Positions 1 to 9,796 are shown, counted from the first letter of the stretch. The stretch is DNA of 64,000 nucleotides from Chthoniobacterales bacterium (GCA_015655545.1 JAATET010000078.1:1-64000), one strand, 5' to 3'. Notes: a model not told the origin generated them from the letters alone. Translations and numbers: made by a program.

Positions 1-1127
1 CCCTCACCCTCGCCATCGACAGCAAGGCGAAGGCCATGAAGGCCGAAGGCATCGACGTCTGCGGCTTCGGCGCCGGCGAGCCCGACTTCGACACGCCCGA
101 GCACATCAAGGCCGCCGCTCAGGCCGCCCTCGAGACCGGGTTCACGAAATACACACCCAGCTCCGGTATGCCCGAGCTGCGCGAGGCGATCTCCGAGAAA
201 TTCGCCAGGGACAACAAGCTTACCTACAAGCCCTCGCAGGTCATCGTGAGCAATGGCGCCAAGCAGTCCTGCTACAACGCCATCATGGCCGTCTGCGAGC
301 CCGGCGACGAGGTCATCATCCCCGCGCCCTATTGGCTGAGCTATCCCGAAATGGTCACGCTCGCCGGAGCGGTGCCCGTGTTCGTCGCCACGACGCAGGA
401 AAACGATTGGAAGATCACCGCCGAGCAGTTCGAGGACGCGATGACGCCGAAGACGAAGATGATTATCTTGAATACTCCCGGCAACCCGACCGGCTCCGTC
501 TACACCCGCGAGGAACTCCGCGCGATCAGCGAAGTCGCCGCCGAAGAAGAGATCTACATCCTCTCCGACGAAATCTACGAGAAGCTCGTCTATGATGGCA
601 CCGAGCACGTGAGCATCGCCTCGCTTACGCCCGAAGCCTATGACCTCACCATCACCGTGAACGGTTTAAGCAAAGCCTATTCGATGACGGGCTGGCGTCT
701 CGGCTACCTCGGCGCGCCCGAGGCCATTGCCAAAGCGATCGACTCCATGCAGAGCCACAGCACGTCGAACCCCTGCTCCTTCGCGCAGAAGGGCGGCCTC
801 GCCGCACTGAAAGGCGATCAACAGCCCGTCGTGGACATGCGCGAGGAATTTAACATCCGCCGCGAATACATGCACGGCCGCCTCAGCTCGATCACCGGCA
901 TCAGCGCCGTGAAACCGCTCGGCGCCTTCTACGTGCTGGCGAACATCAGCGCCCTCGGCCTGAACTCCACGAACTTCGCCGACCGCCTGCTCAGCAAGGC
1001 CAACGTCGCCGTCGTCCCCGGCATCGCCTTCGGCGACGATCGCACGATCCGCCTGAGCTACGCCACGAGCATGGACATGATCAAGAAAGGCCTCGACCGC
1101 ATCGAGGAGTTCTCGAAGACGCTGTAA
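1..1127 (+). CDS. aspC: Aspartate aminotransferase, PLP-dependent class I (5' end missing)
   Basis: The reading frame is open from the first bases of the window, so the gene begins upstream; the first in-window ATG at 36 is internal, because the preceding codons (LTLAIDSKAKA) are typical aminotransferase N-terminus. The family transfers the amino group between aspartate and 2-oxoglutarate in the cytoplasm. Visible family motifs are GAGEPDFDTP, the NTPGNPTGS stretch, SDEIYEKLVY and the PLP-lysine segment GLSKAYSMTGWRLGY, with the Schiff-base lysine codon at 672-674. The Arg that binds the substrate carboxylate lies in the C-terminal RLSYATS motif. A strong intrinsic terminator follows. The exact substrate (aspartate, or prephenate in some family members) cannot be told from sequence alone. 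Confidence 0.92.
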   Translation, partial: LTLAIDSKAKAMKAEGIDVCGFGAGEPDFDTPEHIKAAAQAALETGFTKYTPSSGMPELREAISEKFARDNKLTYKPSQVIVSNGAKQSCYNAIMAVCEPGDEVIIPAPYWLSYPEMVTLAGAVPVFVATTQENDWKITAEQFEDAMTPKTKMIILNTPGNPTGSVYTREELRAISEVAAEEEIYILSDEIYEKLVYDGTEHVSIASLTPEAYDLTITVNGLSKAYSMTGWRLGYLGAPEAIAKAIDSMQSHSTSNPCSFAQKGGLAALKGDQQPVVDMREEFNIRREYMHGRLSSITGISAVKPLGAFYVLANISALGLNSTNFADRLLSKANVAVVPGIAFGDDRTIRLSYATSMDMIKKGLDRIEEFSKTL

Positions 1128-1160
1128 AGCGCCTCGGAAACTTTCCCGCCAAAAGAAAAG

Positions 1161-1188
1161 GCCGCCTCGAGAGAGGCGGCTTTTTTGG
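1161..1188 (+). terminator. Intrinsic terminator after aspC
   Basis: Perfect 8-bp GCCGCCTC/GAGGCGGC stem with a GAGA loop followed by TTTTTT. On the minus strand the same stem is followed by a CCTTTTCTTTT tract, so it probably also terminates the converging gene at 1191-2330. Confidence 0.9.
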
Positions 1189-1190
1189 CG

Positions 1191-2330
1191 TCAATACTGG
1201 TAATCGGGCGGAGCCGATGGCAACGGCACCCTTGCCGGCTCCGCTTTCGGTGCGGCCGCCTGGCGCACGGCGATCATGAGATTCGACTCGCCGAGCTTCC
1301 ACTTGTAGCCCGTGCCGAAGGGCAGCGGCGCGGCTCCGGAGGCCTGGTAAGCCTGGCCGAGGTCGATTTGCAGATACTTTTTGAAAAGGTCGAGCACGCC
1401 GGTGTAAGTGCCGAAAAACGCAAGCTGCCACGGCCCGCTGCCCAGGAACGCGCGCAGCGGAATGCCCGAGTCGTCCTGCACGATGACCGAGCTTTTCGTG
1501 AGCAGGAAATCGCGCACGCGGGAGAAATACGCCTCGTGCATGAGATACGAAGCAGCCTTGAGGTATGCGACGGCGGGCTGGAAGCGCCCCATCCATTCGA
1601 GCAACGCGGGATGCGCCTTCAGGCCGTCGTTCGAGAGATCCGCCTGGAAATAATAGACTGTCTGCTCGGCGGCGCCGGGCGCTTTTTGAAAACGGATCCG
1701 CACGCCGGGAAAAGCCCGATCCGGACTAAAGGAATCGACGCCGAGAATCTGCCCGCCGCCCAGCGCGATGAAGGATTCCAGAATCGGCAGCACGCCCTTG
1801 AAATCGGTCTGCTCGAAATCGATCTTCATATCCTTCGTGATGAAGAAGCTGAACTGCAGCGTGACCGCCGTCGATTTGCGCAGATTCTCGAGGCCGGCCT
1901 TGATGCGCGCGGCATCGAGCTGCTCCGGAGGCACGATCGAGCCGATCGGCTCGAGACCCACGAGAATGTAGACCGGCACATCCGGAAACAACGCGTAGGC
2001 ATTGATGAAGTCCGGACCGGAGAACGTGTAGTAGAGCGCTTGCGGCGACCCCGTGCGCGGGGCGATCTGCGCGGCGGCGAAGGCGCGCATTTTGCCGAAA
2101 TAGCGGTCGTCGAATTTCCGCCACATCGTCGCGTAAGCGCGGGTGTGGTCGAGATATTCCGGAACGTGCTGGAGCGGCTCGAGCACCGAGCCGGCGGGCA
2201 CGCGCAGACCGGAAAGAAAGCGCGCCTGTTCATTGGCGGAGGATGCCGCGGGGGGAGGCGGAGCAGGTTGCGCGAAAGTCGCGCCGCAAAGGACAGCCGC
2301 GGCAAGCAGGCACGGGACACGGGTCATCAT
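1191..2330 (-). CDS. Exported protein of unknown function
   Basis: 379 residues. The N-terminus MMTRVPCLLAAAVLCGATFA is a clear Sec signal peptide, followed by a Pro/Ala-rich linker (PAPPPPAAS), so the mature protein should be periplasmic or surface-located. The rest is a globular alpha/beta-looking domain with aromatic-rich segments (ALYYTFSGPDFINAYALFPD, TVYYFQADLSNDG); no catalytic motif was recognised. The C-terminus is again Pro-rich (PSAPPDYQY). It is the last gene of a minus-strand run that includes nagA and a permease but is separated from the permease by about 18 bp, so co-transcription is likely. No function is assigned. Confidence 0.75.
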   Translation of the reverse strand: MMTRVPCLLAAAVLCGATFAQPAPPPPAASSANEQARFLSGLRVPAGSVLEPLQHVPEYLDHTRAYATMWRKFDDRYFGKMRAFAAAQIAPRTGSPQALYYTFSGPDFINAYALFPDVPVYILVGLEPIGSIVPPEQLDAARIKAGLENLRKSTAVTLQFSFFITKDMKIDFEQTDFKGVLPILESFIALGGGQILGVDSFSPDRAFPGVRIRFQKAPGAAEQTVYYFQADLSNDGLKAHPALLEWMGRFQPAVAYLKAASYLMHEAYFSRVRDFLLTKSSVIVQDDSGIPLRAFLGSGPWQLAFFGTYTGVLDLFKKYLQIDLGQAYQASGAAPLPFGTGYKWKLGESNLMIAVRQAAAPKAEPARVPLPSAPPDYQY

Positions 2331-2348
2331 GCCGGGAGAATAACGCAG

Positions 2349-3656
2349 CTAGCGCATTTTCGCACGCATCCAGCGACCGGCGTGATAGATCGCGAATCCC
2401 GCGAGCACGGTGCCCATTCCCACCAGGGCCGAGACCGTGTCGTTGATCGCGGTGTAGATGAGTGTAAAACCGGCGGTGGCGGCGAAAAGCAACGGCGTGA
2501 GCGGATAGCCCCAGCAGCGGAAAGGCCGCGGCAGCGCGGGCTCGCGCCAACGCAAGACCGCAACTCCGGCGACGACGAGCAGGCCGCAGATGACGAGCGC
2601 GAATTGCGTGGCCACGAGCACGCGCTCGAAGGTGGCGTTCCACAGCAGCACGAGCACGATGGCCATTTGCAGCAGCACGGCCCGCGCGGGAATGCCGGCG
2701 CGCGTCTTCTTCGCAAAAAATCGCAGAGCGAAGAAATCCTCGCCGATCGTCTGCATCACGCGCGGGCCGGCCCAGGTCATCGCACTGAGCGAGGAGATGA
2801 GGCCGGCGCAGATGAAGCCGGACATGATGCGGCCGCCTTCGGCGCCAAAAATCGCCACGGCGGCGAGATTGCCAACGTCGATTTTGTTCGCGAGTTTTTC
2901 CAGCGGCACGGTCTTGAGAAAAACGCCATTCAGCGCGACGTAGAGAATGCCGACGAAGACCGTGCCCGCGACCAACGCCCACGGAACGTTGCGCTCCGGT
3001 CGGCGGACCTCGCCGACGATGTAGGTGGCGGCGTTCCAACCGGAATATGCATACATCACATACATCAGCGAAATGGCGAACGGCGCGGAGAACAGCAGCG
3101 CACCGTCGCCCGTCGCCGGCAAAAACGAGAGCGGCTCGCTCGGGCCGACGGCCACGCCCGCCACGATGATCGTCCCGATAAGGAGCAACTTCAGCGAGGT
3201 GAAGACGACCTGGAAGTTTCGGCTGAGATTGAGCGTAAAAAGGTGCGCCGCGGTCACCCCGAGCACGAGGATGGTCGAGACCACGTGAGCGGGCGCTCCC
3301 GGAAAAGCTCCCTGCAAATATTTACCAAAGGCCATGGCCGTGAGAGTGACCGGCGCCGCAAAGCCGGCGGTGACGGAAACGAACCCGCCCATGAACCCAA
3401 TCGGACGGCCATAGATGCGACTCAGAAAATTGTATTCGCCGCCGGAACGCGGAAGCGCCGCCGCGAGTTCCGCGTAGCACAGCGCGCCGCACAATGCGAA
3501 GACGGCGCCCGCGGCCCATAGCGTGAGCAGGACGAATCCCGACGGCAGACCGGGCACCTGGTAACCGAGGCTCGTGAACACCCCGGTGCCGATCATGTTC
3601 GCCACCACGATCGCGGTGCAGGTAAACCAACCGATTCCCCGGACGCGGCCGCTCAT
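2349..3656 (-). CDS. APC-superfamily amino-acid permease
   Basis: About 435 residues, starting at MSGRVRGIGWFTCTAIVVAN. A longer open frame exists upstream but overlaps nagA, while the ATG at 3656 overlaps the nagA stop as ATGA, so translation is probably coupled. The sequence is a run of roughly 12 hydrophobic segments. It opens with the APC helix-1 signature (MIGTGVFTSLGYQ) and contains GGEYNFLSRIYGRPIGF, typical of LAT/amino-acid transporters, ending in a short basic tail (RWMRAKMR). The substrate is unknown. Coupling to GlcNAc-6-P deacetylase suggests uptake of an amino acid, or of a product released with amino sugars; that is inference. Confidence 0.88.
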   Translation of the reverse strand: MSGRVRGIGWFTCTAIVVANMIGTGVFTSLGYQVPGLPSGFVLLTLWAAGAVFALCGALCYAELAAALPRSGGEYNFLSRIYGRPIGFMGGFVSVTAGFAAPVTLTAMAFGKYLQGAFPGAPAHVVSTILVLGVTAAHLFTLNLSRNFQVVFTSLKLLLIGTIIVAGVAVGPSEPLSFLPATGDGALLFSAPFAISLMYVMYAYSGWNAATYIVGEVRRPERNVPWALVAGTVFVGILYVALNGVFLKTVPLEKLANKIDVGNLAAVAIFGAEGGRIMSGFICAGLISSLSAMTWAGPRVMQTIGEDFFALRFFAKKTRAGIPARAVLLQMAIVLVLLWNATFERVLVATQFALVICGLLVVAGVAVLRWREPALPRPFRCWGYPLTPLLFAATAGFTLIYTAINDTVSALVGMGTVLAGFAIYHAGRWMRAKMR

Positions 3657-4825
3657 TCGCCGAAGACCTGCTTTCCATCCACCAAGGTTTTCCGCACGCG
3701 AAAATCCTCGTCGAAAAGAACAATATCCGCGCAAGCGCCCGCCTCCAGCCGCCCGCGATCGCCCAACCTCAGCGCAGTCGCCGGCGTGAGACTCGCCGCA
3801 CAAATCGCTTCGCCCAAAGGCGCGCCGGCTTCGCGGACGAGCGTGCGAATGCCATCGATCATTCGGCAGGTGCTGCCCGCGAGCAACTGACCATCCGCCG
3901 TCAGCGCGATGCCGTCGTCCACGCGGCATGCGATATCGCCGAGCGAAAATAAAGCGCCGCGCTCCAGGCCCGCGCCAGCCGTCGCATCCGTGATCAGCGC
4001 CACGCGCGCGGCTCCCTTGGCCGCCCAAAGCATGCGCAGCAATGTCGGCGAGACGTGCTTGCCGTCCGCGATGACTTCGCAGATCACAGCCGGATGCGCC
4101 AGCGCCGCTTCGAGCAGACCAGCCACGCGAAAAGGTCCGCGCCGGCGCGCGGAGGACATGCAGTTAAAAGTATGCGTGACCTGCCGCATGCCCGCGGCAA
4201 AGGCCGCCTGCGCATCCTCATCCCACGCATCGCTGTGCCCGCCGCTCACGGGGATCCCCGCCGCGACCAGAGCCGGAATCAGCTCGCGCATGCCGGGCAA
4301 TTCCGGCGCGAGCGTGATTTGGGTGATCACGTCGGTGTAGCGCATCCAGTGATCGAGATCGTCCGGGGCCGGATCACGAATGAGGCTGGCGTGGTGCGCG
4401 CCGGGTTTTTCCCGCGAGAAATACGGGCCTTCCACATGAATGCCGGCCAGACGCGCGCCCGTCGCCCCGGATTGGTCCCGCCACGCGCGCGCGACATCCA
4501 GCACTTTTCCGATGTCGAGCCACGGCGCGCAGACCGTCGTCAGCGCGAGCGTGGTGGTGCCGCCGGTGGCATGGTAGCGGCAGATCGTTTCGAACGCCTC
4601 CGGATTCGCTTCCATCGTATCGCGGCCGAGCGCCCCGTGGACATGCAGATCGATAAATCCCGGCGCCAAAAATAGACCAGAAGCGTCGATCACGTCGCGC
4701 GCGGGCAGGCTCGTCCCGATTTCCAGGATCCGGCCGTTCTCGACGCGGAGATCGCCGGTCTGAATTTCTCCGTTGGGCAGGCACAGACGGCCTCCGCGAA
4801 AAACGATGTTCATAGCCGCGGCCAC
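3653..4825 (-). CDS. nagA: N-acetylglucosamine-6-phosphate deacetylase
   Basis: 390 residues, the usual length. It removes acetate from GlcNAc-6-phosphate, the committed step of amino-sugar catabolism and peptidoglycan or chitin recycling, in the cytoplasm. Amidohydrolase TIM-barrel features: metal motif H61-x-H63 in GFIDLHVHG, the HVEGPYFSREKPGAHH segment carrying the metal-binding Glu, GGHSDAW, THTFNCMS, and the catalytic Asp in ALITDAT. An ATG five codons in (MNIVFRGG) is an alternative start. The stop overlaps the permease start by 4 bp. Together with the upstream alpha-mannosidase it forms a glycan-degradation group; no nagB is present in the window. Confidence 0.95.
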   Translation of the reverse strand: MAAAMNIVFRGGRLCLPNGEIQTGDLRVENGRILEIGTSLPARDVIDASGLFLAPGFIDLHVHGALGRDTMEANPEAFETICRYHATGGTTTLALTTVCAPWLDIGKVLDVARAWRDQSGATGARLAGIHVEGPYFSREKPGAHHASLIRDPAPDDLDHWMRYTDVITQITLAPELPGMRELIPALVAAGIPVSGGHSDAWDEDAQAAFAAGMRQVTHTFNCMSSARRRGPFRVAGLLEAALAHPAVICEVIADGKHVSPTLLRMLWAAKGAARVALITDATAGAGLERGALFSLGDIACRVDDGIALTADGQLLAGSTCRMIDGIRTLVREAGAPLGEAICAASLTPATALRLGDRGRLEAGACADIVLFDEDFRVRKTLVDGKQVFGE

Positions 4826-4878
4826 AGGAGCTTGTTTTCGTCAACGCGCCACCGGGAGTCAACGTCCGTCGCAGGCGG

Positions 4879-7800
4879 CTACGAGGGCAGCGGAAATTTC
4901 AGCGTGACGATCTCGAAGGGGCCGATGTCGAAATGGATTTCGCCCCGCGCGCTCATTTTCACCGGAGCCAGCGTGCGCTCCAGCAAATCCGCGGTGAATG
5001 CCTCGCGGAAACCGAGCGTCGTGCCCAGCGTGGCCGGCCCGCGGGAGCCGTGAGCCTCGTAAAGCCGCACGATGATCGCGTTTTCCTTCTCGGCTTTTTT
5101 GACCGCCTCGATGATGACGTTGGCGCGGTTCACGCGGAAGAATTGCCCGGTCGCCGGCAGTGACGTCTCCGCCGCCTCCGGCCGGACGAGGCGCAGCGGG
5201 ACGTTGAGCGCGTAGGCTTGCTCGATGACCTTGCCGATCCGAAAATCTCCGGCGTGCGGAAGCAACGCGTAGGTGAAGCGATGCTCTCCGCGATCCGCCG
5301 TCGGATCGGGCGCGGATGGCGCCCGGAGCAGGCTCAGGCGCATCACGCCGTCTTCGATGTCGTAGCCGTATTTGCAGTCGTTGAGCAAGGCGACGCCGTA
5401 GTCGCCCTCGCTCAAGTCGGCCCATTTCTGCGCGCAGACTTCGAACCTTGCGAGATCCCAGCTCGTATTCGAATGCGTGGGGCGCTCGACGTTGCCGTAT
5501 TGGATCTCGTAGGTGGCCCGCGGCGAGCGCACCCGCACTGGAAAAGCGACCTTGAGAAAACGATGGTCTTCGTGCCAATCGACATCGGTCTCGAAATCCA
5601 CGCGGGCCGATCCGGCGCAGAGCCGCACGTGCTGCTCGACTCTCGAAGCCGCGCCGATACGCCGAACCATGCGAATGGTGGCTCGTTCCGCGGAAGACTC
5701 GACGATTTCCAGCGCCTCGAGGCCGCCGGTGCAGTCCTCGACTGCTTCCTTGTAAAAAACATCCACGTCCCAGGCATCCCACGCATTCGGATAATCGCGG
5801 TGCAGCTGGAAGCGATTGCCCGGCGCCGCCAGCACCTCGCGCTCGCCGCGATGGTCGAGAATGCTCGCAATTTCTCCCCGCGCATCGAACGCGACCCGCA
5901 GAATACCGTTATCCAGGATCAACGAGCCGTCGCCGGCCTGGGAAGCCGTCACCGGAGCGATCGCTTGCGGAAGCGCGGCACGCGCAAGATCGACGACCGC
6001 ATGGCCATATGCGGGAACCGTGACAAAGGCGGGCGCTCCATCGGGCAGAGTCACCGTTTCGCTTCGCGCGTGGCCGAGCGTGTTAAAGACAATCCATGGC
6101 TTGGCGCAGCCGCGGGTATCGATTCGCGAAGCAACCGCACGCACGCACGAGTCGAGCACGCGGTGCGCGAGCGCGGAGATGGTCTCGTAGTCACGCGCGC
6201 TGTCTTCGTAAACCCACGCGATGGACGAGCCGGGAATGATGTCGTGAAATTGATTGAGCAATACGAGCTTCCAGGCGCGGTCGAGATCGGCGGAGCGGGA
6301 GTCGCCGGAACCGGGAAATTGACCGCCCGGGCGGTTGATCACGTCGTAGCCGGCGTGCGCGGGCAAGTCCGCCGCGGGGGCCTCGCACGACAGGCCGAGC
6401 GCGCGGCTGATCGCGTCGAAATACTCGGCGTCGCGGAGCAGGAACTCGCTTTTGCGGTTGCCGCGTTTGTTCGCGGCCTGCGTCGTATAGGTGCCGCGAT
6501 GCATTTCCAGATACAATTCTCCGGACCACACGGGCAGGTCGGAAGCGTCTGCTTCCGCTTTCGGGAAAAAGTCGATCGCGCGTTCCAGCTCGACCTTGGG
6601 CAGGCCGTCGAAGTCCTTGAACCGCGCGGCGAGCTCGAGCATTTCCTTCGTGGGACCGCCGCCGCCATCCCCGAAGCCGTAGAGATAAAGCGAACGGGTG
6701 GCGCGATCGTTTTCCTTAAAATTTTTGACGTTGTAGACGAGGCTCTCCCCGAGCATCGAGGCGTTGTAGGTATCCGCGGGCGGGAAATGCGTGAAGATGC
6801 GCGTGCCGTCAATGCCCTCCCACAAAAACGTGTGGTGCGGGAATTTGTTGAATTGGCTCCAGCTGATCTTCTGCGTGAGAAAATAATTCACGCCGGCGCT
6901 TTTCATGATCTGCGGGAGGGCGGCGCAGTAGCCGAAGACGTCGGGAATCCAGACATCGCGCGTCTCGTAGCCAAATTCGTCGAGGAAGAAATTTTTGCCG
7001 TGCAGGAGCTGGCGGATGAGCGATTCGCCGCTGGAGAGGTTGCAATCGGCTTCGATCCACATCGAGCCGACGGGCTCCCATTGCCCGCGCCGGATCGCTT
7101 TTTTGATGCCCGCGTAGATGGCGGGAAAATATTCCTTCATCCACGCGTATTGCTGCGGCTGGGAGCAGGCGAATTTGTAATCGGGATACGCCTCCATGTA
7201 GAGCAGCGCGGTCGCGAAAGTCCGCGCGCATTTTCGGATCGTCTCGCGCAGGGGCCAGAGCCATGCGGTATCGATATGGGCATGGCCGATCGCGCTGATC
7301 TGGTGCGCGCTGCCGCCATTCCGGCTCGCAAGCGACTCGCGGAGCGCCTCGCGCATGGGCGCAACCGACTGGTGGGGATTTTGGTCGTCGAAAAGATTGA
7401 CGGCGCGATTAAGCGCGGCGAGCAGCTCGCCGCGGCGCGGACTGTTTTCCGGCAAAGCCTTCATCGCCGTGAAGGCAGCCTTCATGTCATAATAGAGGTC
7501 TTTCGCCTCCGGATGGAAAATGGCGAGGTCGGCGCGGCGCACTCGACCAAGGGGCCGGCCGCCATAGTCCGGCCTCAAGGCCTCCGCGGCATCGTGCATC
7601 GCCGCGGCCGGATTGGCGGCAGCCTCGATGTAAAACGCGAACTCTTCGCCGCTTCGGGCCGATTCGAAAAGGCCGACATCCTGCCGCTTCACGTTGACCG
7701 CACTGACCGGCACGCCCTCGCGCCAGACGAGTCCCTCGACGGTGAAGCCCTCGTGGTGCGGCTCGAAGCCGAGATCGATCAAGGCGACGATTTCACGCCC

Positions 7801-8046
7801 GCGGCCTTCTTTCGGCACTTCGCCGGCGACGCGAAACCACACGGTGTCCCAGCGCCCGCCCCATTCCTGGCCGACGGCAAAAGGCTGGTAATCGGCCGCG
7901 ATCGCGCGCTCGAAAGAAATCGGCTCACCGCAAACGGCAAACGCGTCCAGCTGCAAGGGCGCGACCGGTGTGTAAAGCAGCGGGAGAATGCGCCGGGTGA
8001 TCGTTTGATCGATGCGCCTCTCGGTGATTACAGGATGCTTGTGCAA
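4879..8046 (-). CDS. Alpha-mannosidase, glycoside hydrolase family 38
   Basis: About 1055 residues, normal for bacterial GH38. It hydrolyses terminal alpha-mannosides with retention of configuration. Visible landmarks are the zinc-binding HIDTAWLWPLRET motif, WEPVGSMWIEADCN, the nucleophile in DVWIPDVFGY (Asp369, codon 6940-6942, numbering from the start given here) and the C-terminal beta-sandwich domains. No signal peptide, so probably cytoplasmic. The frame is open to 8091, but that part runs through tRNA-Leu; no ATG exists between the tRNA and the conserved N-terminus, so I chose TTG at 8046, 12 bp after the tRNA. The start is therefore uncertain. nagA lies 53 bp downstream on the same strand. 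Confidence 0.9.
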   Translation of the reverse strand: MHKHPVITERRIDQTITRRILPLLYTPVAPLQLDAFAVCGEPISFERAIAADYQPFAVGQEWGGRWDTVWFRVAGEVPKEGRGREIVALIDLGFEPHHEGFTVEGLVWREGVPVSAVNVKRQDVGLFESARSGEEFAFYIEAAANPAAAMHDAAEALRPDYGGRPLGRVRRADLAIFHPEAKDLYYDMKAAFTAMKALPENSPRRGELLAALNRAVNLFDDQNPHQSVAPMREALRESLASRNGGSAHQISAIGHAHIDTAWLWPLRETIRKCARTFATALLYMEAYPDYKFACSQPQQYAWMKEYFPAIYAGIKKAIRRGQWEPVGSMWIEADCNLSSGESLIRQLLHGKNFFLDEFGYETRDVWIPDVFGYCAALPQIMKSAGVNYFLTQKISWSQFNKFPHHTFLWEGIDGTRIFTHFPPADTYNASMLGESLVYNVKNFKENDRATRSLYLYGFGDGGGGPTKEMLELAARFKDFDGLPKVELERAIDFFPKAEADASDLPVWSGELYLEMHRGTYTTQAANKRGNRKSEFLLRDAEYFDAISRALGLSCEAPAADLPAHAGYDVINRPGGQFPGSGDSRSADLDRAWKLVLLNQFHDIIPGSSIAWVYEDSARDYETISALAHRVLDSCVRAVASRIDTRGCAKPWIVFNTLGHARSETVTLPDGAPAFVTVPAYGHAVVDLARAALPQAIAPVTASQAGDGSLILDNGILRVAFDARGEIASILDHRGEREVLAAPGNRFQLHRDYPNAWDAWDVDVFYKEAVEDCTGGLEALEIVESSAERATIRMVRRIGAASRVEQHVRLCAGSARVDFETDVDWHEDHRFLKVAFPVRVRSPRATYEIQYGNVERPTHSNTSWDLARFEVCAQKWADLSEGDYGVALLNDCKYGYDIEDGVMRLSLLRAPSAPDPTADRGEHRFTYALLPHAGDFRIGKVIEQAYALNVPLRLVRPEAAETSLPATGQFFRVNRANVIIEAVKKAEKENAIIVRLYEAHGSRGPATLGTTLGFREAFTADLLERTLAPVKMSARGEIHFDIGPFEIVTLKFPLPS

Positions 8047-8058
8047 ACGAAGAAAATT

Positions 8059-8141
8059 TACCGGCGGAGGGGGTCGAACCCACACTCCCAAAGGGAACCA
8101 GATTTTGAGTCTAGCGCGTCTGCCAATTCCGCCACGCCGGC
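8059..8141 (-). tRNA. tRNA-Leu(CAA)
   Basis: 83-nt class II tRNA read on the minus strand. The acceptor stem GCCGGCG pairs with CGCCGGU (one G-U pair), discriminator A73. The D-arm has GGCGGAATTGGCAGACGCG, typical for leucine tRNA, the anticodon loop is CUCAAAA with anticodon CAA, there is a long variable arm, and the T-loop is TTCGACC. The CCA end is not encoded. One apparent U-U mismatch sits in the T-stem. Confidence 0.96.
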
Positions 8142-8182
8142 GCAGCGACAGGAATATGCGACAAGTCGGCGCACGGGGCCAA

Positions 8183-8704
8183 TCAAAAAACCAAGCCCTT
8201 GGGCGTGCCTAAGATTTCCTGCACGAGAATGGCTTTGCGCAAGCCGTCGCGCGAGCGCAGCAGATCGTCGAGATTCGAGCGCGGCGCGGCCACCGGCTCC
8301 GGCGACAAATGTGGAAATGAAGGCGGCGGCGTCCGTGCCGATGGAGCAGCGGGCTCCGTTTTTACGATCCGCCGTTCCGGATCTGCGACCGGCACGACCT
8401 TGATCTGGTCCATACGAAAGGAGGGCGGCGATGCGACGACGGGGGGGCGGCGACGCGGCAAATCCGATTCATCCGGAAGTCCCAAAGCCTCGCGAAGCCG
8501 GCGTGCGGCGCTGTCCGGGTCGGGCAACGGGAAAGATGCCGCTGGCCTCGGCGCCGGCATGGGATGGGCCGCCGGCTCCGACTCGCCAAACCGCCCGATG
8601 CGCTCCTCGGTCTCGCGCCGCGATCGCTGCTCGGCGGATTTTTCCAAGAGCCATTTGACGAGGCCGATGGCGCCGACGACGAGGAGAATGACGAGCTGCT
8701 CCAT
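8183..8704 (-). CDS. Small membrane-anchored protein, unknown
   Basis: 173 residues. The N-terminus EQLVILLVVGAIGLVKWLL is a single transmembrane anchor, followed by a charged segment (EKSAEQRSRRETEERIGRFGE) likely to be helical, then a long Pro/Ala-rich disordered stretch, and a short C-terminal conserved-looking helix (SRDGLRKAILVQEILGTPKGL). It starts 18 bp after floA and points the same way, so it is probably part of the NfeD-FloA membrane-microdomain operon. No known domain was recognised; a role as a FloA accessory or partner is inference from position only. Confidence 0.75.
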   Translation of the reverse strand: MEQLVILLVVGAIGLVKWLLEKSAEQRSRRETEERIGRFGESEPAAHPMPAPRPAASFPLPDPDSAARRLREALGLPDESDLPRRRPPVVASPPSFRMDQIKVVPVADPERRIVKTEPAAPSARTPPPSFPHLSPEPVAAPRSNLDDLLRSRDGLRKAILVQEILGTPKGLVF

Positions 8705-8722
8705 GGAGAAAATCCGCAGCCG

Positions 8723-9751
8723 TTACTTTTGATGATCGCCGGGCGCGGGCGGCGTGGCGATGGACTCGCGCATCTGCGTGTCGGACTGGATATTTTTCAT
8801 GCGCAGATAATCGAGCACTCCGAGGTTGCCATTGCGGAAGGCCTCGGCCATCGCGAGCGGCACCTGCGCCTCGGCTTCGACGACTTTGGCGCGCATCTCC
8901 TGCACGCGGGCTTTCATTTCCTGCTCGGAGGCGACGGCCGCGGCGCGGCGCATTTCGGCCTTCGCCTGGGCGACGACCTTGTCGGCATCGGCCTGGGCGA
9001 CCTGGAGCTTCGCGCCAACGTTGTCGCCGATGTCGATATCCGCGATATCGACGGAAAGAATTTCAAAGGCCGTTCCGCTATCGAGACCCTTCTGGAGAAC
9101 GGTTTTCGAAATGCGATCGGGATTTTCGAGCACTTCCTTGTAGGAAGCGGCGGAGCCGATGGAGGTGACGATGCCTTCGCCGACGCGGGCGATGATGGTT
9201 TCCTCGGTCGCGCCGCCGACGAAACGGTCGAGATTCGAGCGGACGGTGACGCGGGCGCGCACTTTCACTCCGATGCCGTCGCGGGCCACGGCGTCGATCG
9301 TCACGCGGCCGCCGTCGGCGGGATTCGGACAATCGATCACTTTCGGATTGATGCTCGTGCGCACCGCCTCGAGCACGGTCTTGCTCGTGCCCTTGATGGC
9401 AAGGTCGATGGCGCAGGCGCGGTTGTAGTCGAGCGGGATCCCGGCTTTGTCCGCCGCGATAAGGGCGAGCACGACATTGGGGACACTTCCTCCGGCGAGG
9501 TAATGCGCTTCGAGCAGATCGCTATCGATGGGCAGACCGGCCTTCACGGCGGTCACGCGGCTGTCGACGATCAATCCCACCGGCACGCGACGCAGCCGCA
9601 TGCCGATCAATTTTGCAAAACTCACGGGCGCGTCGGCGATTTTTGCGCGGAGCCAGACTCCGAAGAAATTGATGAGAAGAATGGCCACGACCAGCGCGAC
9701 GACAAGAAGCAGGCCAACGAGGACGGTGACGACAATGGGCGCAAGCGGCAT
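8723..9751 (-). CDS. floA: Flotillin-like protein FloA (YqfA family)
   Basis: 342 residues. An N-terminal membrane hairpin ([21 protein letters not shown]) is followed by the SPFH/PHB-like domain with typical FloA text ([44 protein letters not shown]) and a C-terminal Ala/Glu-rich coiled coil ([21 protein letters not shown]). FloA scaffolds functional membrane microdomains and influences membrane fluidity and signalling complexes. It follows the NfeD-like gene, the classical pairing of flotillin-type proteins. It ends with a flexible tail ([10 protein letters not shown]). Confidence 0.95.
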   Translation of the reverse strand: MPLAPIVVTVLVGLLLVVALVVAILLINFFGVWLRAKIADAPVSFAKLIGMRLRRVPVGLIVDSRVTAVKAGLPIDSDLLEAHYLAGGSVPNVVLALIAADKAGIPLDYNRACAIDLAIKGTSKTVLEAVRTSINPKVIDCPNPADGGRVTIDAVARDGIGVKVRARVTVRSNLDRFVGGATEETIIARVGEGIVTSIGSAASYKEVLENPDRISKTVLQKGLDSGTAFEILSVDIADIDIGDNVGAKLQVAQADADKVVAQAKAEMRRAAAVASEQEMKARVQEMRAKVVEAEAQVPLAMAEAFRNGNLGVLDYLRMKNIQSDTQMRESIATPPAPGDHQK

Positions 9752-9796
9752 AATATGGATGGGTTGGCACCAGTCTAGCGCAGTCGGTTGCGGGCG

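Noticed and set aside
1185-3521. 778-residue open frame antisense to the exported protein and permease
   Set aside because: It is a high-GC shadow: Arg/His/Gly/Glu-rich, no domain, and fully opposite two convincing genes.
5218-8403. 1061-residue frame antisense to the alpha-mannosidase
   Set aside because: Same shadow effect; it also runs through the tRNA-Leu gene.
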